Positions 28,164 to 36,062 are shown, numbered from the stretch's first letter. The stretch is 64,000 nt of DNA from Microbacterium ulmi (GCF_011759705.1 NZ_JAAOZF010000002.1:310001-374000); one strand, 5' to 3'. Notes: generated by a model not told the origin, from the sequence alone. Made by a program: numbers and translations.

Positions 28164-31100
28164 CTACTTGACGGTGATCTTCGTCGTCTCGACGGGGATC
28201 ACGTTGAGCGCGGACGACTGGAGAGTCGCGGCGGTCGTCCACGTGCCCTTGATGAGCCCCTTCAGCGTGTAGTCGAACGTCACGGCGCCCCCCGCGACGG
28301 GCGGGGTGGTCGTGATCCGCAGCTCGGTGCCCTCCGCGACGCTGTCGTTCGGCGCGGTTGCGCCGCTCGATCCGTCACGGTTCTCGGCGCCGGTCAGCGT
28401 CGGATAGCTCGCGTCGCGGTTCAGCGTGCCGTAGGTGAACGAGATGTCCTCCGTCCCGTCGACCCCGATCCAGATCTGGAACGAGTTCGTCTTGTCGGGC
28501 TGTCCGTAGAGCGCGACCGCGTCCCAATCGAGCACGAGCCACGTGTTGACTCCGTCCGTCAGCGTCCCGGCGCGGAACGCTCCGCCGTTGGCGAAGTTGA
28601 GATCCGTCCAGTACGGGGCCAGCACGTTGTTGGGTGCAGCCGGGTTCGGGAAGTCGTCCGGGTGGGGTTCGAACTCGACGTCCGCCGAGGTCCCGCCGCC
28701 GACGACGGCGTACCCGTTGGAGGTGATGCCGATCCGGTTGTAGACCTCACCGCCGTACAAGAAGTTCGGAACGTTGAAGTTCGCGATCGTCTCGTCTCCG
28801 AGCCCTGGTGTCGGCGCGATCCCGAAAAGCGACAGCGGGAGGTAGCCGGCCGGCGACGTCCCCGGTGCCACGCCCGTGATCGTCGGTGCCTTCGCCCCCG
28901 CGAGCGTCCCCTTCCACGTGGCTCCGAGGAGCTGCTTCTTGGCGGGCGCCGTGACGCTCGTCACCTGGAGGAGAGGGTTGGCGACGACGTCGATCTTGGC
29001 GTCGACGTCGACCGGCAGCTGGCTCGAGGCCGAGACGGTGCACGTCGTCGTCTTGCCGCGGGCGATCTCCGACGGGGTGCAGGACTGCGTCAGAGCGATC
29101 GCGGCATCGCCGACGTTCGCAGCGACGGGCAGCACGACCGGGATCGCGCCGCTCTTGGACGGAGTGAGCGTCACCTGGCCGGTGTGCCAGCCGTCCGTCG
29201 CCTTGATGCCGTTCAGGATGATCGTGATCTCCCGAGACGCGCCTGCCTTCAGCGTGAACGAGAGGGGCGCGACGATGAGCTGCAGTCCGTCCGCGTTGGT
29301 GCCCTTCGCCGTGAACGTCAGCGAGCCGCTCGTGGCGTTCGTGACGGTGCGCTTGACGATCGCCGCACCGGGCAGCGGGTTGACGTTGACGCTCGCGATG
29401 TTGAGGTTCTGCCGCGAGTTCGGGTTGGTCGCGCTCGCCGCGAAGTTCGCGGCCGTCTCGCTGATGGTCAGCGAAGGCGCCACCGCACGGTCGGCACGGA
29501 TGCTGCCCGCGCCACGGTCGAAGACGCCCGCGGCGCTGCCGTCGGGGTTCACGACGCTCTGCACAGACGACGTCATGAGCGCCGACTTGACCTGTCCGGG
29601 CGTCCACGTGGGGTGAGCCGCCTTGACGAGGAGCGAGACGCCCGCCGCGTGCGGCGACGACATCGACGTTCCCGCGATCGCCTGGAACAGCTCGCCCTGC
29701 GGTCCCGTCGCGAGGTCGGTGGACTCCGGCGTGTGACCGGCGAGCACCTGCACCCCCGGTGCCGTGACATCGGGCTTCAGGAAGTCGCCGAGAGGACCGC
29801 GAGAGCTGAAGCCGGCCATGACGTCTCCGGCGGCCTTGGTCGACTGACCCGCCGCCCACGTCGCCGTCACATCGGGGTGCCCCGAGATGTAGGCGACGAG
29901 TTCGGCGTTGGGGCCCTCGAGGTGGATCGCGGGGAGGAAGTGGTTGTCGGTCTCGGTGTCGCTCGCGGTCGGGTTGTAAAGGATGAGGCCCGCAGCGCCG
30001 CCCTGCGTCGCGTAGAAGCCCTTCTCGACGCGGCCGACGGGTCCGTTCGGACCCGTCCCGCCGCGCTCGCACGCGACGACCTGGCCCGTGAGGCTTCCCG
30101 CGGCGAACGGCGTGCTGCAGATCGCGCCGCCCGTGTACCCGGGGACGTTCTGCGCCAGCACGACGGGCGCGTTCGTCACACCGGACGTCAGCGTCGCGCC
30201 GCCCTTCGAGAACGACGTGCCGTCGCTCGAGGTCAGGGTGAGCGTCGACGTGAACGCGCGGTCGAAGGTCGATGCGGCGACGGTGGTCAGCCACGGGCCC
30301 GCGTGGTCGGCGGTCGCGGCCCCCGGCCCGGCGTTGCCGGCGGACACATTCACGGTGATGCCTGCCGCGAAGGCGTCGAGGAACGCGAGCTCCACGGCAT
30401 CCGTGTAGGCCGAGCCGCCGCCGCTGATCGAGAAGTTGATCACGTCGACGCCGTCGAGGATCGCCTGCTGGACGGCGGCGGTCGAATCCGAGGTGTAGCA
30501 GCCTGCGATGCACACGCGGTAGGCGATGATCGAGGCTCCGGGCGCGATGCCGCTGACGGGTCCGCGATCGACGCCGAAGATCGGCGCGTTCTGGACGTAG
30601 CTGCCCGCTGCAGTGGTGGCCGTGTGCGTGCCGTGGCCGTCCGAGTCGCGGGGCGAGCACGCGGTGGCGGTGCAGAAGTCCGCAGCGCCGGGCGACTCCA
30701 GTGCGATCTGGGTGTCGAGGAACGCGCGAGCGCCGACCAGCTTGTCGTTGCACGCGAAGGCGGCGTCGCCTGCGATCCCGAACTCGCAGTCCCGCAGTCC
30801 GCCGGGAGGCGTCGGGATGCCGTTGTCGGCGAGCATCGGGTGCTCGGGCCAGATGCCCGTGTCGAGCACGCCGATGATGACGCCCTGACCCGCGTGGTCA
30901 CGACCGCCGAGCGCGGGCCAGACCTTGTCGGCGCCCACGAAGGTGCTCGCATCGTTGTCGAGCGGCGCCGCGCCGCCCGCCGCGAGAGCGGGACCGGATG
31001 CCGCAACCCCCGCGAGGGTCGCGCCCGAGTCGCGGGTGGGGGTGCTCCTGCGCGCGTTGTCCTGCACGGCCGCGACTCCGGGCACGCCCAGGATGAGCTT

Positions 31101-31577
31101 CGCGTCGCGCGCGGGGACCGTCACGGCGAGCCCGCCGTACGCGATGGCGTACGAGCTCAGGACCTTGGTCGATGGCACGGCGGCGGCGATGCCCTTCTGC
31201 GCGTCGGCGAGAACGGACTCGACGTGCTGCAGATACTTCGCAACGGCGGGGTCGCTCAGCGAGAGCTTCTTCCCCGTCACTTCCGGGCTGGTCGCAGCGA
31301 ACCCCTCCACGTCGCCCGTGTAGGACGCGACGGGGTCGACGTCGACCTTGATCATCGCGGTGATGACCTGGCCGTCCGTGCGGCCGATGACGGCGGAGTC
31401 GCTCTCCGCGAGACGTCCGGTCTTGGTCCTTGCGCTGTCGGTCGGGGCCTCGGACGGCGTGAGCGCCGTCGCCGTGAACTCCGGCGGCGGATCCGTCGCC
31501 GCGGTCGCCGGAATGGCGGTCCCCACGGCGAGGATCGAGGCGGTGAGTGCTGCAAGGACGGCGGAACGTCGCTTCAT
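28164..31577 (-). CDS. Secreted subtilisin-family serine protease with PA domain
   Basis: 1137 residues. A Sec signal peptide (MKRRSAVLAAL.. to about residue 28, AxA at TAA) is followed by an I9-type propeptide (about 70-190), then the S8 domain with Asp in IGVLDTGIWP (near 238), His in GHGTHTATTAAG (near 315) and Ser in GTSMSSPHAAG (near 636). A PA domain is inserted between His and Ser. Downstream are Ig/Fn3-like domains and a C-terminal beta-sandwich with PYWTDLNF. No LPxTG or C-terminal membrane helix is seen, so it is probably released. I chose ATG 31577 (GGGAAGGG upstream, direct signal peptide) over the upstream in-frame start at 31607. Confidence 0.93.
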   Translation of the reverse strand: MKRRSAVLAALTASILAVGTAIPATAATDPPPEFTATALTPSEAPTDSARTKTGRLAESDSAVIGRTDGQVITAMIKVDVDPVASYTGDVEGFAATSPEVTGKKLSLSDPAVAKYLQHVESVLADAQKGIAAAVPSTKVLSSYAIAYGGLAVTVPARDAKLILGVPGVAAVQDNARRSTPTRDSGATLAGVAASGPALAAGGAAPLDNDASTFVGADKVWPALGGRDHAGQGVIIGVLDTGIWPEHPMLADNGIPTPPGGLRDCEFGIAGDAAFACNDKLVGARAFLDTQIALESPGAADFCTATACSPRDSDGHGTHTATTAAGSYVQNAPIFGVDRGPVSGIAPGASIIAYRVCIAGCYTSDSTAAVQQAILDGVDVINFSISGGGSAYTDAVELAFLDAFAAGITVNVSAGNAGPGAATADHAGPWLTTVAASTFDRAFTSTLTLTSSDGTSFSKGGATLTSGVTNAPVVLAQNVPGYTGGAICSTPFAAGSLTGQVVACERGGTGPNGPVGRVEKGFYATQGGAAGLILYNPTASDTETDNHFLPAIHLEGPNAELVAYISGHPDVTATWAAGQSTKAAGDVMAGFSSRGPLGDFLKPDVTAPGVQVLAGHTPESTDLATGPQGELFQAIAGTSMSSPHAAGVSLLVKAAHPTWTPGQVKSALMTSSVQSVVNPDGSAAGVFDRGAGSIRADRAVAPSLTISETAANFAASATNPNSRQNLNIASVNVNPLPGAAIVKRTVTNATSGSLTFTAKGTNADGLQLIVAPLSFTLKAGASREITIILNGIKATDGWHTGQVTLTPSKSGAIPVVLPVAANVGDAAIALTQSCTPSEIARGKTTTCTVSASSQLPVDVDAKIDVVANPLLQVTSVTAPAKKQLLGATWKGTLAGAKAPTITGVAPGTSPAGYLPLSLFGIAPTPGLGDETIANFNVPNFLYGGEVYNRIGITSNGYAVVGGGTSADVEFEPHPDDFPNPAAPNNVLAPYWTDLNFANGGAFRAGTLTDGVNTWLVLDWDAVALYGQPDKTNSFQIWIGVDGTEDISFTYGTLNRDASYPTLTGAENRDGSSGATAPNDSVAEGTELRITTTPPVAGGAVTFDYTLKGLIKGTWTTAATLQSSALNVIPVETTKITVK

Positions 31578-31728
31578 CTTCGAGCCCTTCCCGGATGCAA
31601 TCCGCATCCCGAATCTGTCTCCCCTTGTCGCAGAACGTAGTCGGAAGCGACCGATATATCTACAGCGTGCTCACAGGGATCACTCAGGCGATGTCCAGGC
31701 TCGGCGCCGCGGGAGACCGAGGGCGGGG

Positions 31729-32388
31729 TCAGAGGTGCTTGAGGGCTTCCCGACTGCTCAGCGGGCTCAGGTCGTGGGTCTCCACGTAGGCGCGCACCCA
31801 GTCCGGGGCGATGCGGGCGTACTCGCGCAGCGCCCATCCGATCGCCTTCCGGATGAAGAACTCCGAGTCCGTGCGATTCGGCTCGATCACGTCCGCCAGC
31901 AGCGCGGAATCGACCCGGTCGCGCCGCCCCAGCTGCGAGATGATCGCGATCCGGCGCATCCAGAGGTCGGCGTCGACGCTCCACAGGCGCACAAGGGCGG
32001 CGGTCTCGACGGGGTGCGCGTCGTGCAGGTCGGCGAGCCGGTGCGCGAGGTCGTCTGTGAAATCCCACCACTGCCCCGTGCGCACCATGTGCTCGATGAG
32101 AGGCACGAGACCGAGATCGCCGCGGAAGGGCCGCAGCGCGAGGATCGCCAGCGCCGCATAGCGCTCTTCGCGATGGGATGCCGCGTCCCACAGGTCGGCA
32201 GCCGCTGCGCGCAGGGTCGCGGCATCCGTCTCCCCCGCGACGGCGGCGCGCACGAGCCGGCGGGTCTCGGGGAGCGTCGTGCCGTGGAAGGCCATCGCCG
32301 ACTTCATGTACGCCTGCTGCGCCGCAGCGCGCGCGGGGTCGCCCGAGGCGCGGAGCGCAGAGCGGATGCCGTCCGCGAGCGTCGTCAT
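31729..32388 (-). CDS. AlkD-like DNA alkylation repair protein
   Basis: 219 residues, all-helical HEAT-like repeats. It has the family stretches YMKSAMAFHG near the N-terminus, TGQWWDFTDDLAHR, LWMRRIAIISQ and, near the end, FFIRKAIGWALREYAR. AlkD-type glycosylases remove bulky or cationic alkylated bases from DNA without base flipping. It starts 10 bases after the stop of the ACT-domain gene, so the two form an operon. The 151 bases between its stop and the subtilase start hold an AT-rich patch (GATATATC, near 31651) that may be part of the subtilase promoter. Confidence 0.88.
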   Translation of the reverse strand: MTTLADGIRSALRASGDPARAAAQQAYMKSAMAFHGTTLPETRRLVRAAVAGETDAATLRAAAADLWDAASHREERYAALAILALRPFRGDLGLVPLIEHMVRTGQWWDFTDDLAHRLADLHDAHPVETAALVRLWSVDADLWMRRIAIISQLGRRDRVDSALLADVIEPNRTDSEFFIRKAIGWALREYARIAPDWVRAYVETHDLSPLSSREALKHL

Positions 32389-32397
32389 CTCGAACGG

Positions 32398-32904
32398 TCA
32401 GCCGACCGTCAGGTCGACCTGGATCTCGCCCGCGAGCCGCTCGAGATCGGCCGTCGCGGCCGCGACGTCGGCATCCGGGGTCACTCGCACGCTGACCACG
32501 GCCTCGAACAGCGTGCCGCCCGACATGGGCGCGTCGAGCGTGCGGCTCGTGAACCGGTCGATGCTGAGCCCGCGCCCGACGAGCGCCCGCGTCACCTCCC
32601 GCACGATGCCCGGGCGATCGTTGCCGAGCACCGTGAAGACGAACCGCTCGCCACCCGGCGGGGCGTCGGCGGCGCCCGCGTGCGGAGTGATGTTCAGGAT
32701 GCCGCGGAGCCCTTCGAGCTCGGTCGTGAGGTCGGCGAGCCTGTCCTCTGGCACGGATACGAGCACGACGCCTGCGAAGGCCCCTGCGAGCTCGGCGAGC
32801 TCGCTGCGCTCCCAGTTGCCGCCGTGTGCCGCGATGACGTCCGCGACGGCCTGGACGAGTCCTGCGCGGTCCTCGCCGACGAGCGTGAGCACGAGCTTCG
32901 CCAT
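32398..32904 (-). CDS. Double-ACT-domain protein (GcvR-like)
   Basis: 168 residues made of two ACT domains: MAKLVLTLVGEDRAGLVQAV at the N-terminus and FVFTVLGNDRPGIVREVTRAL from about residue 88. Proteins of this layout resemble GcvR, a glycine-responsive regulator of glycine cleavage in enterobacteria, but no gcv gene is near and the ligand is unknown here. The ATG lies seven bases after a TAGGCT -10 box, indicating a leaderless message. It is the first gene of an operon with the AlkD-like gene. Confidence 0.85.
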   Translation of the reverse strand: MAKLVLTLVGEDRAGLVQAVADVIAAHGGNWERSELAELAGAFAGVVLVSVPEDRLADLTTELEGLRGILNITPHAGAADAPPGGERFVFTVLGNDRPGIVREVTRALVGRGLSIDRFTSRTLDAPMSGGTLFEAVVSVRVTPDADVAAATADLERLAGEIQVDLTVG

Positions 32905-32911
32905 GGTGGCG

Positions 32912-32917
32912 AGCCTA
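32912..32917 (-). promoter_or_regulatory. -10 box of the ACT-domain gene (TAGGCT)
   Basis: TAGGCT on the minus strand, seven bases before the ATG at 32904. The 16-base string around it is almost identical to that of the DUF1697 gene. Confidence 0.45.
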
Positions 32918-32942
32918 GCGCGCGAGGATGCCGGAGAAGCAG

Positions 32943-32964
32943 AAAACCCCCGGGGTTCCGGGGG
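32943..32964 (-). terminator. Rho-independent terminator of the tRNA cluster
   Basis: A 7-bp all-GC stem (32947-32953 with 32958-32964, loop of four) followed on the minus strand by TTTT. It lies just beyond the 3' end of tRNA-Val(GAC). Confidence 0.85.
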
Positions 32965-32971
32965 CTTCGAG

Positions 32972-33046
32972 TGGTGGGCGATACTGGGATCGAACCAGTG
33001 ACCTCTTCCGTGTCAGGGAAGCGCGCTACCGCTGCGCCAATCGCCC
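32972..33046 (-). tRNA. tRNA-Val (GAC)
   Basis: Acceptor GGGCGAT pairs with ATCGCCC, followed by A and an encoded CCA (32972-32974). The anticodon arm is CTTCC-CTGACAC-GGAAG with anticodon GAC, and the T arm contains GGTTCGATCC. It has the same acceptor stem as the tRNA-Val(CAC) at 33424. Confidence 0.95.
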
Positions 33047-33074
33047 GAGGTCGTGCTCCGGTCGGGACCGGGAG

Positions 33075-33148
33075 TGGAGGTGGCGACGGGATTCGAACCC
33101 GTGTAAACGGCTTTGCAGGCCGGTGCCTAGCCGCTCGGCCACGCCACC
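33075..33148 (-). tRNA. tRNA-Cys (GCA)
   Basis: Acceptor GGTGGCG pairs with CGCCACC, discriminator T and encoded CCA. Anticodon loop CTGCAAA gives anticodon GCA, and the T arm is GGTTCGAATCC. It lies in a minus-strand cluster Gly-Cys-Val. Confidence 0.95.
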
Positions 33149-33200
33149 GCGTGTGGTTTGACCCCACGTGCCATGGTCCCCGAGGGGATCCCTGCACTCG

Positions 33201-33273
33201 AGCGGATGACGAGACTCGAACTCGCGACCCTCACCTTGGCAAGGTGATGCGCTACCAACTGCGCTACATCCGC
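33201..33273 (-). tRNA. tRNA-Gly (GCC)
   Basis: Acceptor GCGGATG pairs with CATCCGC, discriminator T, no encoded CCA. Anticodon arm CACCT-TGCCAAG-GTG has anticodon GCC; the T arm contains AGTTCGAGTCT. It is the first tRNA of the minus-strand cluster. Confidence 0.95.
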
Positions 33274-33423
33274 ATTTCGTTCCCGGTGTCCCGGGCACTT
33301 GAATGACTTTAGCCGACGATTCTCCAACTCACAAACCGGCGGACGCCCGCGCGTGTCCCGCTCGGACGGTTCGTCAGCGGCTCCCCCATCGGGTAGGATC
33401 GAGACTCGGTCCTCACGGATCAT

Positions 33424-33496
33424 GGGCGATTGGCGCAGTTGGTAGCGCGCTTCCTTCACACGGAAGAGGTCGTCGGTTCGAGTCCGGCATCGCCCA
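33424..33496 (+). tRNA. tRNA-Val (CAC), used as integration site
   Basis: Acceptor GGGCGAT pairs with ATCGCCC, discriminator A, no encoded CCA beyond CA. Anticodon arm CTTCC-TTCACAC-GGAAG gives anticodon CAC. Its 3' half, from the anticodon stem to the end, is repeated at 35324-35371, showing that an element integrated here and restored the gene. Confidence 0.95.
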
Positions 33497-33499
33497 CAG
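33452..33499 (+). repeat. Left attachment site (att) in the tRNA-Val 3' half
   Basis: 48 bases spanning the anticodon arm, T arm and acceptor 3' strand of tRNA-Val(CAC). They match 35324-35371 at 46 of 48 positions in direct orientation, the expected footprint of a tyrosine-recombinase island. Confidence 0.88.
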
Positions 33500-33506
33500 A
33501 AGTATT

Positions 33507-33548
33507 GCCCCGGAATCACACGGAAGCGGCGAGTGAACGGGGCTTTTT
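33507..33548 (+). terminator. tRNA-Val terminator on the island side
   Basis: Six-bp GC stem (33507-33512 with 33538-33543) with a 25-base loop, followed by TTTTT. It lies just inside the island, eight bases after the left att site, and would end the tRNA-Val(CAC) transcript. Confidence 0.6.
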
Positions 33549-33589
33549 CGCGCGCTCAGAACGGCGCTGCGTGGACGGAATCGCTGGTT

Positions 33590-34216
33590 ACACCCAGCCC
33601 GACTCCTCCCACGCTTCACCAGCCGCGACATGTGGCGCGTTCTGCGCGAGACGCTGACCCCTGACTGCACGAAGCGCACGCGGTCCCAGCCCCCACCTGT
33701 CGGCCCTGCCTGGCTCGGCTCTTCGCCGTACCCTCCGACACGTTCGCGCGGTAGCCTCCCCCGCGCCGTGCGACCTGCAGCGGTTGGTGTGCACATGGAG
33801 CACCTTCCCCGGCACGTCCACGTCCGACCAGCGGAGCCCCGCAAGTTCGCCGCGCCTCAGGCCCGTGTACAGGGCGAGTTCGTAGAACTGGAGCATGCTC
33901 GACTCCCCCGCCGCGATGACGAACGCGGACACCTGCCCCGGGGTCCACAGCGGCTCATTCAGGGCGTGCCCCTGTTCGTGTCCTCGGCCGCGACAACGGG
34001 CACCGTGTGGGCATCCCCCGTGTCCGCGCGATCATCGTGCGTCGGAACGACGTGGACCTGGCTGTGCACCGCTCCGTGTAGTTCACCAGCGACCGCACAG
34101 CGATTCGCGCGACCATGCGCGTGTCCTTCGCGTTCCCCAACGCGGCGGCGATTCAGAAGATCAGCCTGGCGACTGATGGCAGGGCGCGCATTGAGCCTGG
34201 TGGGGCTCATGCGCGC
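33590..34216 (-). pseudogene. Remnant of a tyrosine-recombinase integrase
   Basis: On the minus strand, the recombinase box-I stretch ALYTGLRRGELAGLRWSDVD, which holds the first catalytic Arg, is clear near 33880-33820. A frame change follows after LHVHTNR. Sequence resembling integrase continues in another frame (GTAKSRARQGR), returns to the first frame (GLGPRALRAV..GEAWEESGWV) and stops at 33590. Upstream, pieces of the N-terminal part (SPTRLNA, then GNAKDTRMVARIAV in another frame) can be seen. The His-x-x-Arg and Tyr boxes are absent. Several frameshifts and a lost C-terminus make it non-functional. Its place next to the tRNA end is where an integrase belongs. Confidence 0.7.
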
Positions 34217-34219
34217 CCC

Positions 34220-34696
34220 TCAGTAGCCCTCTTCAGCCTCAGGGTTCTTGGCCTTCTTCGGAAGGGGAACGACCTGGACTGCCGGGTCGCCACGCTGAAC
34301 GACAGATTCGGATGCGTCCAGTTCCTTCTCAGCGAAGCCGTCGCTAGACCTGAGGGTCTCCACGACCTCCTTGGCGGGTTGATAGTTCGCGTCATATCCG
34401 AGAAGGCTGGCCGCACGGAAGGCTGAAAGGTACGGGGTGCCTACCTCGGGGATGGTGACCGTGCGGAAGGTCCGACCGACCGCCATGTGCGGCTGTACGC
34501 TGACGACCTTTACTTCGGTCTTCGGCCACTCGACGTTCCCTAGCGGTTCGTTGGTGTCCGGGTCCGTGATCTCGATTCCGCCTGGGTAGAGGATCTTGAA
34601 TCTCATTCCGATTTCGACGCCTTCCTCCGCGCCGACATTCAGGACGAGTTCACGTTCGTTCAGGACGGTGGCTACCTTGCCTTCGATGCGACTCAC
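34220..34696 (-). CDS. Unknown island protein A (beta-rich, soluble)
   Basis: 158 residues, no signal peptide or membrane helix. The first half is beta-rich and begins MSRIEGKVATVLNERELVLN, then a GAEEGVEIGMRFKI segment of the kind seen in small beta-barrel domains (for example FlgT C-terminal-like), which is only a resemblance. The C-terminal third is charged and low in complexity (PKKAKNPEAEEGY). The ATG overlaps the stop of the upstream membrane-protein gene (ATGA), so the two are translated together and probably act together. Codon use is less GC-biased than the surroundings. I do not recognise the family. Confidence 0.75.
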   Translation of the reverse strand: MSRIEGKVATVLNERELVLNVGAEEGVEIGMRFKILYPGGIEITDPDTNEPLGNVEWPKTEVKVVSVQPHMAVGRTFRTVTIPEVGTPYLSAFRAASLLGYDANYQPAKEVVETLRSSDGFAEKELDASESVVQRGDPAVQVVPLPKKAKNPEAEEGY

Positions 34697-35169
34697 GACG
34701 GCTCCTCCGGTTCTTGCTTCTGATCTTCCTCCGCGAGACGCGCGATAGCGTCGGGATGGAAGAGCGCCCAGTCCTGCGCAGAAGCGCTCATGCCCTCTTC
34801 CAGGTAGGACAGTTCCACGCTGAGTTGACCAACTGAAGACCTCAACTTCGTCCCCGTCTCCGTGGCAAACGCGTTCTCAGCGCGAACGCGCGCGCGCCGG
34901 GCCTGCGAGGTTAGCAACAAGAGACGCCCGACCGCCGCGTTTGCTAGCGATGGATCGGCCCGGCCAGCCTTGTCAAACATGAAGGCCCCGCCGAACTGCA
35001 GGCCGCCCGCGACCAGGACGAGAATCACCCCGACGGTGATCCCCCATCCCTCACCAGTCGGGATGAAGGCGAGGGCGACCGTCAGCAGGAATGCGCCGGC
35101 GACTAGCCAGCCGCCTACCGTGCGTGTCGAACGCCGCTTCCGTGCTTTCGGAGGCTTGGCGTTGGTCAC
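34693..35169 (-). CDS. Unknown island protein B (two membrane helices, cytoplasmic coiled tail)
   Basis: 158 residues. A very basic N-terminus (KPPKARKRRSTR) leads into two adjacent membrane helices (about 20-40 and 44-66). An 80-residue, mostly helical cytoplasmic region follows, rich in Arg/Ala/Glu (QARRARVRAENAF), with an acidic end. With the +-rich N-terminus inside, both termini should be cytoplasmic. It is coupled to the downstream soluble protein by a 4-base overlap. A membrane anchor plus soluble partner on a tRNA island could be a small defence or stress module, but nothing in the sequence proves this. No known family recognised. Confidence 0.75.
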   Translation of the reverse strand: MTNAKPPKARKRRSTRTVGGWLVAGAFLLTVALAFIPTGEGWGITVGVILVLVAGGLQFGGAFMFDKAGRADPSLANAAVGRLLLLTSQARRARVRAENAFATETGTKLRSSVGQLSVELSYLEEGMSASAQDWALFHPDAIARLAEEDQKQEPEEPS

Positions 35170-35323
35170 GCGCTCATCTTGGCGGAGTGTGTGGACTCAG
35201 TGTGGACAGACTCGCGGGGAGACGACGTGAGCGGCCGTGACGGAACGGGATGAGTCCGCTCCCAACCCTTGATATTCCGGGGCGGAACGGGACTCACTGG
35301 GACTCAAGAGGATGGCCCTTCGC

Positions 35324-35371
35324 TCCTTCACACGGACGAGGTCGTCGGTTCGAGTCTGGCATCGCCCACAG
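35324..35371 (+). repeat. Right attachment site (partial tRNA-Val copy)
   Basis: Direct repeat of the tRNA-Val(CAC) 3' half with two mismatches (A to C in the anticodon stem region, C to T in the T arm). Because the 5' half of the tRNA is missing it cannot make a tRNA. Confidence 0.88.
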
Positions 35372-35374
35372 CTG

Positions 35375-35398
35375 ACACCCGCGCAACGCCGCGGGTGT
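35375..35398 (+). terminator. Hairpin after the right att site, probably the original tRNA-Val terminator
   Basis: A 9-bp perfect stem (35375-35383 with 35390-35398) and loop CAACGC, followed by TCTGTGTTT. It begins four bases after the right att repeat, the position where the tRNA terminator would have been before integration. Confidence 0.6.
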
Positions 35399-35428
35399 TC
35401 TGTGTTTCGGCCCGCGAGCTTCGGCGTG

Positions 35429-35965
35429 TCAGCGTCCGGCATCCCACCCGTAGCGACGGTGCAGCGCGTTGGCGACGACGACGAACCTGTCCAGATCGAG
35501 GACGGATGCCTCGCGCCGCATGCCGTCGGCGTGCACGCTGTAGATCTGCTCGATGTCGATCCACGACGGACGCCCCTGGGAGTCCCACGACCCCGGGCCG
35601 ATCGAGAGGAAGTCGCGACTGCCCTCGTGCGACTTGCTCGTCAGGCGCACGGCGTAGACCCGCTCGACGCTCTGGCGGCCGATCACGAGGACGGGGCGGT
35701 CCTTGCCACGTCCGTCCCGCTCGTCATACGGAACCCATGTCCAGACCACTTCGCCCGCGTCGGGATCGCCGTCCTTGTCAGGGGTGTACGTGATGCGCAG
35801 CCCGTCGCGTGCGGGCGGCTCGATCTCGAGCGTGGCCGTGGGCCCCGACCGGCCGGGCTCGGCATCCTGTTCCTGAGCCACGCGGGCGCGTGCGGCCGCG
35901 TGGCTGCGGGAGGACCCGCCGAACAGCCCTGCGATGGCGCCGAGGATTCCCTGTCGCTGTGTCAC
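35429..35965 (-). CDS. PemK/MazF-like protein without antitoxin
   Basis: 178 residues. A variable, Ala/Arg-rich N-terminus (about 1-45) leads to a PemK/MazF-like barrel: VVWTWVPYDERDGRGKDRPVLVIGR, then YAVRLTSK and SWIDIEQIYSV. The DRPVLV/TSK pattern fits the MazF-type fold, which cleaves RNA in true toxins, but there is no MazE-like gene beside it, so a toxin role is unproven. I chose the GTG at 35965 because TAGGGT ends seven bases before it, matching the leaderless pattern; a start at 35986 is listed by longest frame. It lies just outside the right att site of the mini-island. Confidence 0.75.
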   Translation of the reverse strand: MTQRQGILGAIAGLFGGSSRSHAAARARVAQEQDAEPGRSGPTATLEIEPPARDGLRITYTPDKDGDPDAGEVVWTWVPYDERDGRGKDRPVLVIGRQSVERVYAVRLTSKSHEGSRDFLSIGPGSWDSQGRPSWIDIEQIYSVHADGMRREASVLDLDRFVVVANALHRRYGWDAGR

Positions 35966-35972
35966 ATCCGTC

Positions 35973-35978
35973 ACCCTA
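35973..35978 (-). promoter_or_regulatory. -10 box of the PemK-like gene (TAGGGT)
   Basis: TAGGGT on the minus strand with seven bases before the GTG at 35965; this decides the start among three in-frame GTG codons. Confidence 0.4.
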
Positions 35979-36008
35979 GCCGCCACGCGACGCCGGTCCG
36001 GGCACGCG

Positions 36009-36042
36009 CGAGGGGCGCCGCGGTGACCCGCGGCGCCCCTCG
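36009..36042 (-). terminator. Terminator of the ammonium transporter gene
   Basis: A perfect 15-bp inverted repeat (36009-36023 with 36028-36042) and loop TGAC, 20 bases beyond the amt stop. Very GC-rich, no U-tract. Confidence 0.8.
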
Positions 36043-36062
36043 GCTGCTGTGTAGAGAGGAGG

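Larger units (their letters stand above)
33500..35371. mobile_element. 1.87-kb degenerate mini-island integrated in tRNA-Val(CAC)
   Basis: It is bounded by the 48-bp direct repeats. It contains a tRNA terminator supplied by the element, a frameshifted tyrosine integrase next to the tRNA, and two intact overlapping genes of unknown function. Base composition is visibly less GC-rich than the flanks, mainly at 34220-35170. No replication, transfer or phage structural genes remain, so it can no longer move on its own. Confidence 0.8.

Noticed and set aside
33026..33519. Small ORFs across the tRNA cluster that look like short proteins
   Set aside because: They are tRNA genes read as protein; the stems and anticodon arms explain the sequence fully.
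33500..35371. Active prophage or integrative conjugative element
   Set aside because: No structural, replication or transfer genes, and the integrase is frameshifted and lacks its C-terminal catalytic boxes.
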